Notes under the pieces: model-generated
Seen by the model: the letters and a program-made list of their open reading frames with translations, nothing else
Database searches by the model: none
Told to the model about the DNA's origin: nothing
Part shown: in pieces, positions 19,372-20,004 of the stretch
How the letters are laid out: each line of letters starts with the position of its first letter
How positions within the stretch are numbered: the first letter of the stretch is position 1
NCBI GenBank assembly: GCA_031430015.1
Contig: JANPAR010000215.1
Location: 1-20,004, forward strand
Source of the DNA: CANJDH01 sp031430015
GTDB lineage: Bacteria; Pseudomonadota; Gammaproteobacteria; Burkholderiales; JAEUOS01
DNA: 20,004 nucleotides
Direction of reading: 5' to 3'
Position numbers and translations under genes: made by a program

Positions 19372-20004
19372 CCTTCGCTGACTCAGCCTTCGCAGCGTTG
19401 TACGCAGCGCGTATTTTGGCGAACACCGGGCCGGGCTTGCCGGCGTGCGCAGGCGCACCCACCGGCTTGGCGTCGAGCGTTGTGATGGGCAGCACTTCCT
19501 TGCTCGACGACGACAGCCACAGCTCGTCGGCGCACCAGACTTCGGATGCGGTGATGGGGCGCAGTTCGAGCGGCAGGCCGATGTCGCGCGATAGATCGAT
19601 GACGGCATCGAGGGTAATGCCGTGCAGCATCAGGTTGTCCTTGAGCGGTGCGAGCACGGTACCGTCCTTGACCACAAACACGTTAGAGGCCGAGGCTTCC
19701 GACAAAAAGCCATCGCGAAACATCACCGATTCAATCGCATCGTTCTCGGCGGCGAACTGGCGCATCAGCACATTGCCCAGCAGCGAAATCGATTTGATGT
19801 CGCAGCGCTGCCAGCGGTTGTCCACCGCCGTCACGCACGCCACACCATTCGCATACTGCGCCGCCGACGGCGTCGGCAGCGGATTGGACATCATGAACAC
19901 AGTCGGCTTGGGGTCGCGCGGAAACGCGTGGTCGCGCGGCGCAACACCACGCGTCACCTGAAAATACACGCCCTGATCGGCAAAGCTTTGCTTGGCGATG
20001 ATCT
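19361..20004 (-). CDS. dat: PLP-dependent class IV aminotransferase, D-amino-acid type (5' end outside window)
   Basis: The frame is open through the window edge, so about the last 214 residues are visible and the start is missing. Recognisable parts are KQSFADQGVYFQVTRGVAPR, DHAFP, WQRCDIKSISLLGNVLMRQF (the loop that binds PLP phosphate and substrate), FLSEASASNVFVVKDG (Glu binding the pyridine nitrogen), HGITLDAVIDLSRDIGL and ADELWLSSSSKEVLPIT. The combination of the Y-Q-TRGV-PR segment and CDIK fits D-alanine/D-amino-acid aminotransferase better than BCAT. The catalytic Lys should lie beyond the visible part. First visible gene of the lip operon. Confidence 0.9.
   Translation of the reverse strand, partial: IIAKQSFADQGVYFQVTRGVAPRDHAFPRDPKPTVFMMSNPLPTPSAAQYANGVACVTAVDNRWQRCDIKSISLLGNVLMRQFAAENDAIESVMFRDGFLSEASASNVFVVKDGTVLAPLKDNLMLHGITLDAVIDLSRDIGLPLELRPITASEVWCADELWLSSSSKEVLPITTLDAKPVGAPAHAGKPGPVFAKIRAAYNAAKAESAKAPQ

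Noticed and set aside
1..20004. tRNA, rRNA, riboswitch, CRISPR array or complete IS element
   Set aside because: I found no cloverleaf, conserved rRNA segment, repeat-spacer array, transposase motif or flanking terminal inverted repeats. Reading by eye could miss a divergent small RNA.

Overview
The window looks like a chromosomal segment of a GC-rich Betaproteobacterium (Burkholderiales/Rhodocyclales-like). The evidence is a general porin with a Betaproteobacterial signal peptide and C-terminal Phe, a pilU homologue, a MarR / acyl-CoA dehydrogenase / aminobenzoate-type CoA ligase operon, and the aminotransferase - DUF493 - lipB - lipA block common in that class. No rRNA, tRNA, CRISPR array or complete insertion sequence was recognised.

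Region 1 (about 1-4.8 kb) is an accessory island of toxin-antitoxin (TA) and restriction remnants, all on the minus strand. It holds an intact-looking AbiE pair (abiEi/abiEii) behind a 41-bp near-perfect palindrome. Next is a tightly overlapping two-gene unit: a DUF6932-like protein with a nucleotidyltransferase signature and a 305-aa partner I do not recognise. The start codon of that unit overlaps the stop of a decayed type I restriction specificity gene (hsdS) fragment, which is fused to a VapC toxin cut short at its C-terminus. Beyond these lie a putative antitoxin, a MazF toxin with a damaged antitoxin, a second possible MazF-like fragment, and a telomere-like hexamer tandem repeat.

Region 2 (4.8-7.4 kb) has a JmjC-like cupin oxygenase and a large porin, separated by a textbook terminator. 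Region 3 (7.6-8.85 kb) is a TA module nested in another: an intact mqsR-mqsA pair sits between the 3' part of a relB/dinJ antitoxin gene and the broken 3' part of its relE toxin gene.

Region 4 (8.85-16.1 kb) is mostly core or metabolic: pilU; a divergent marR - acyl-CoA dehydrogenase - CoA ligase operon that probably activates an aromatic or related acid; a DUF4197 exported protein; a TlpA-like thioredoxin followed by two single-span membrane miniproteins; and a Uma2-family protein. Region 5 (16.25-20 kb) is a minus-strand operon: class IV aminotransferase (cut by the window end), DUF493 protein, lipB, an FkbM-type methyltransferase wedged between lipB and lipA, and lipA. LipB transfers octanoyl groups and LipA inserts sulfur, so together they make protein-bound lipoate.

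The best candidates for something undescribed are the DUF6932 plus 305-aa pair, which looks like cargo left over from a type I restriction operon, and the mqsRA-in-relBE nesting. Several proteins here (acyl-CoA dehydrogenase, CoA ligase, LipA) also carry Ala/Gly/Pro-rich inserts, in places visibly built from short tandem DNA repeats.
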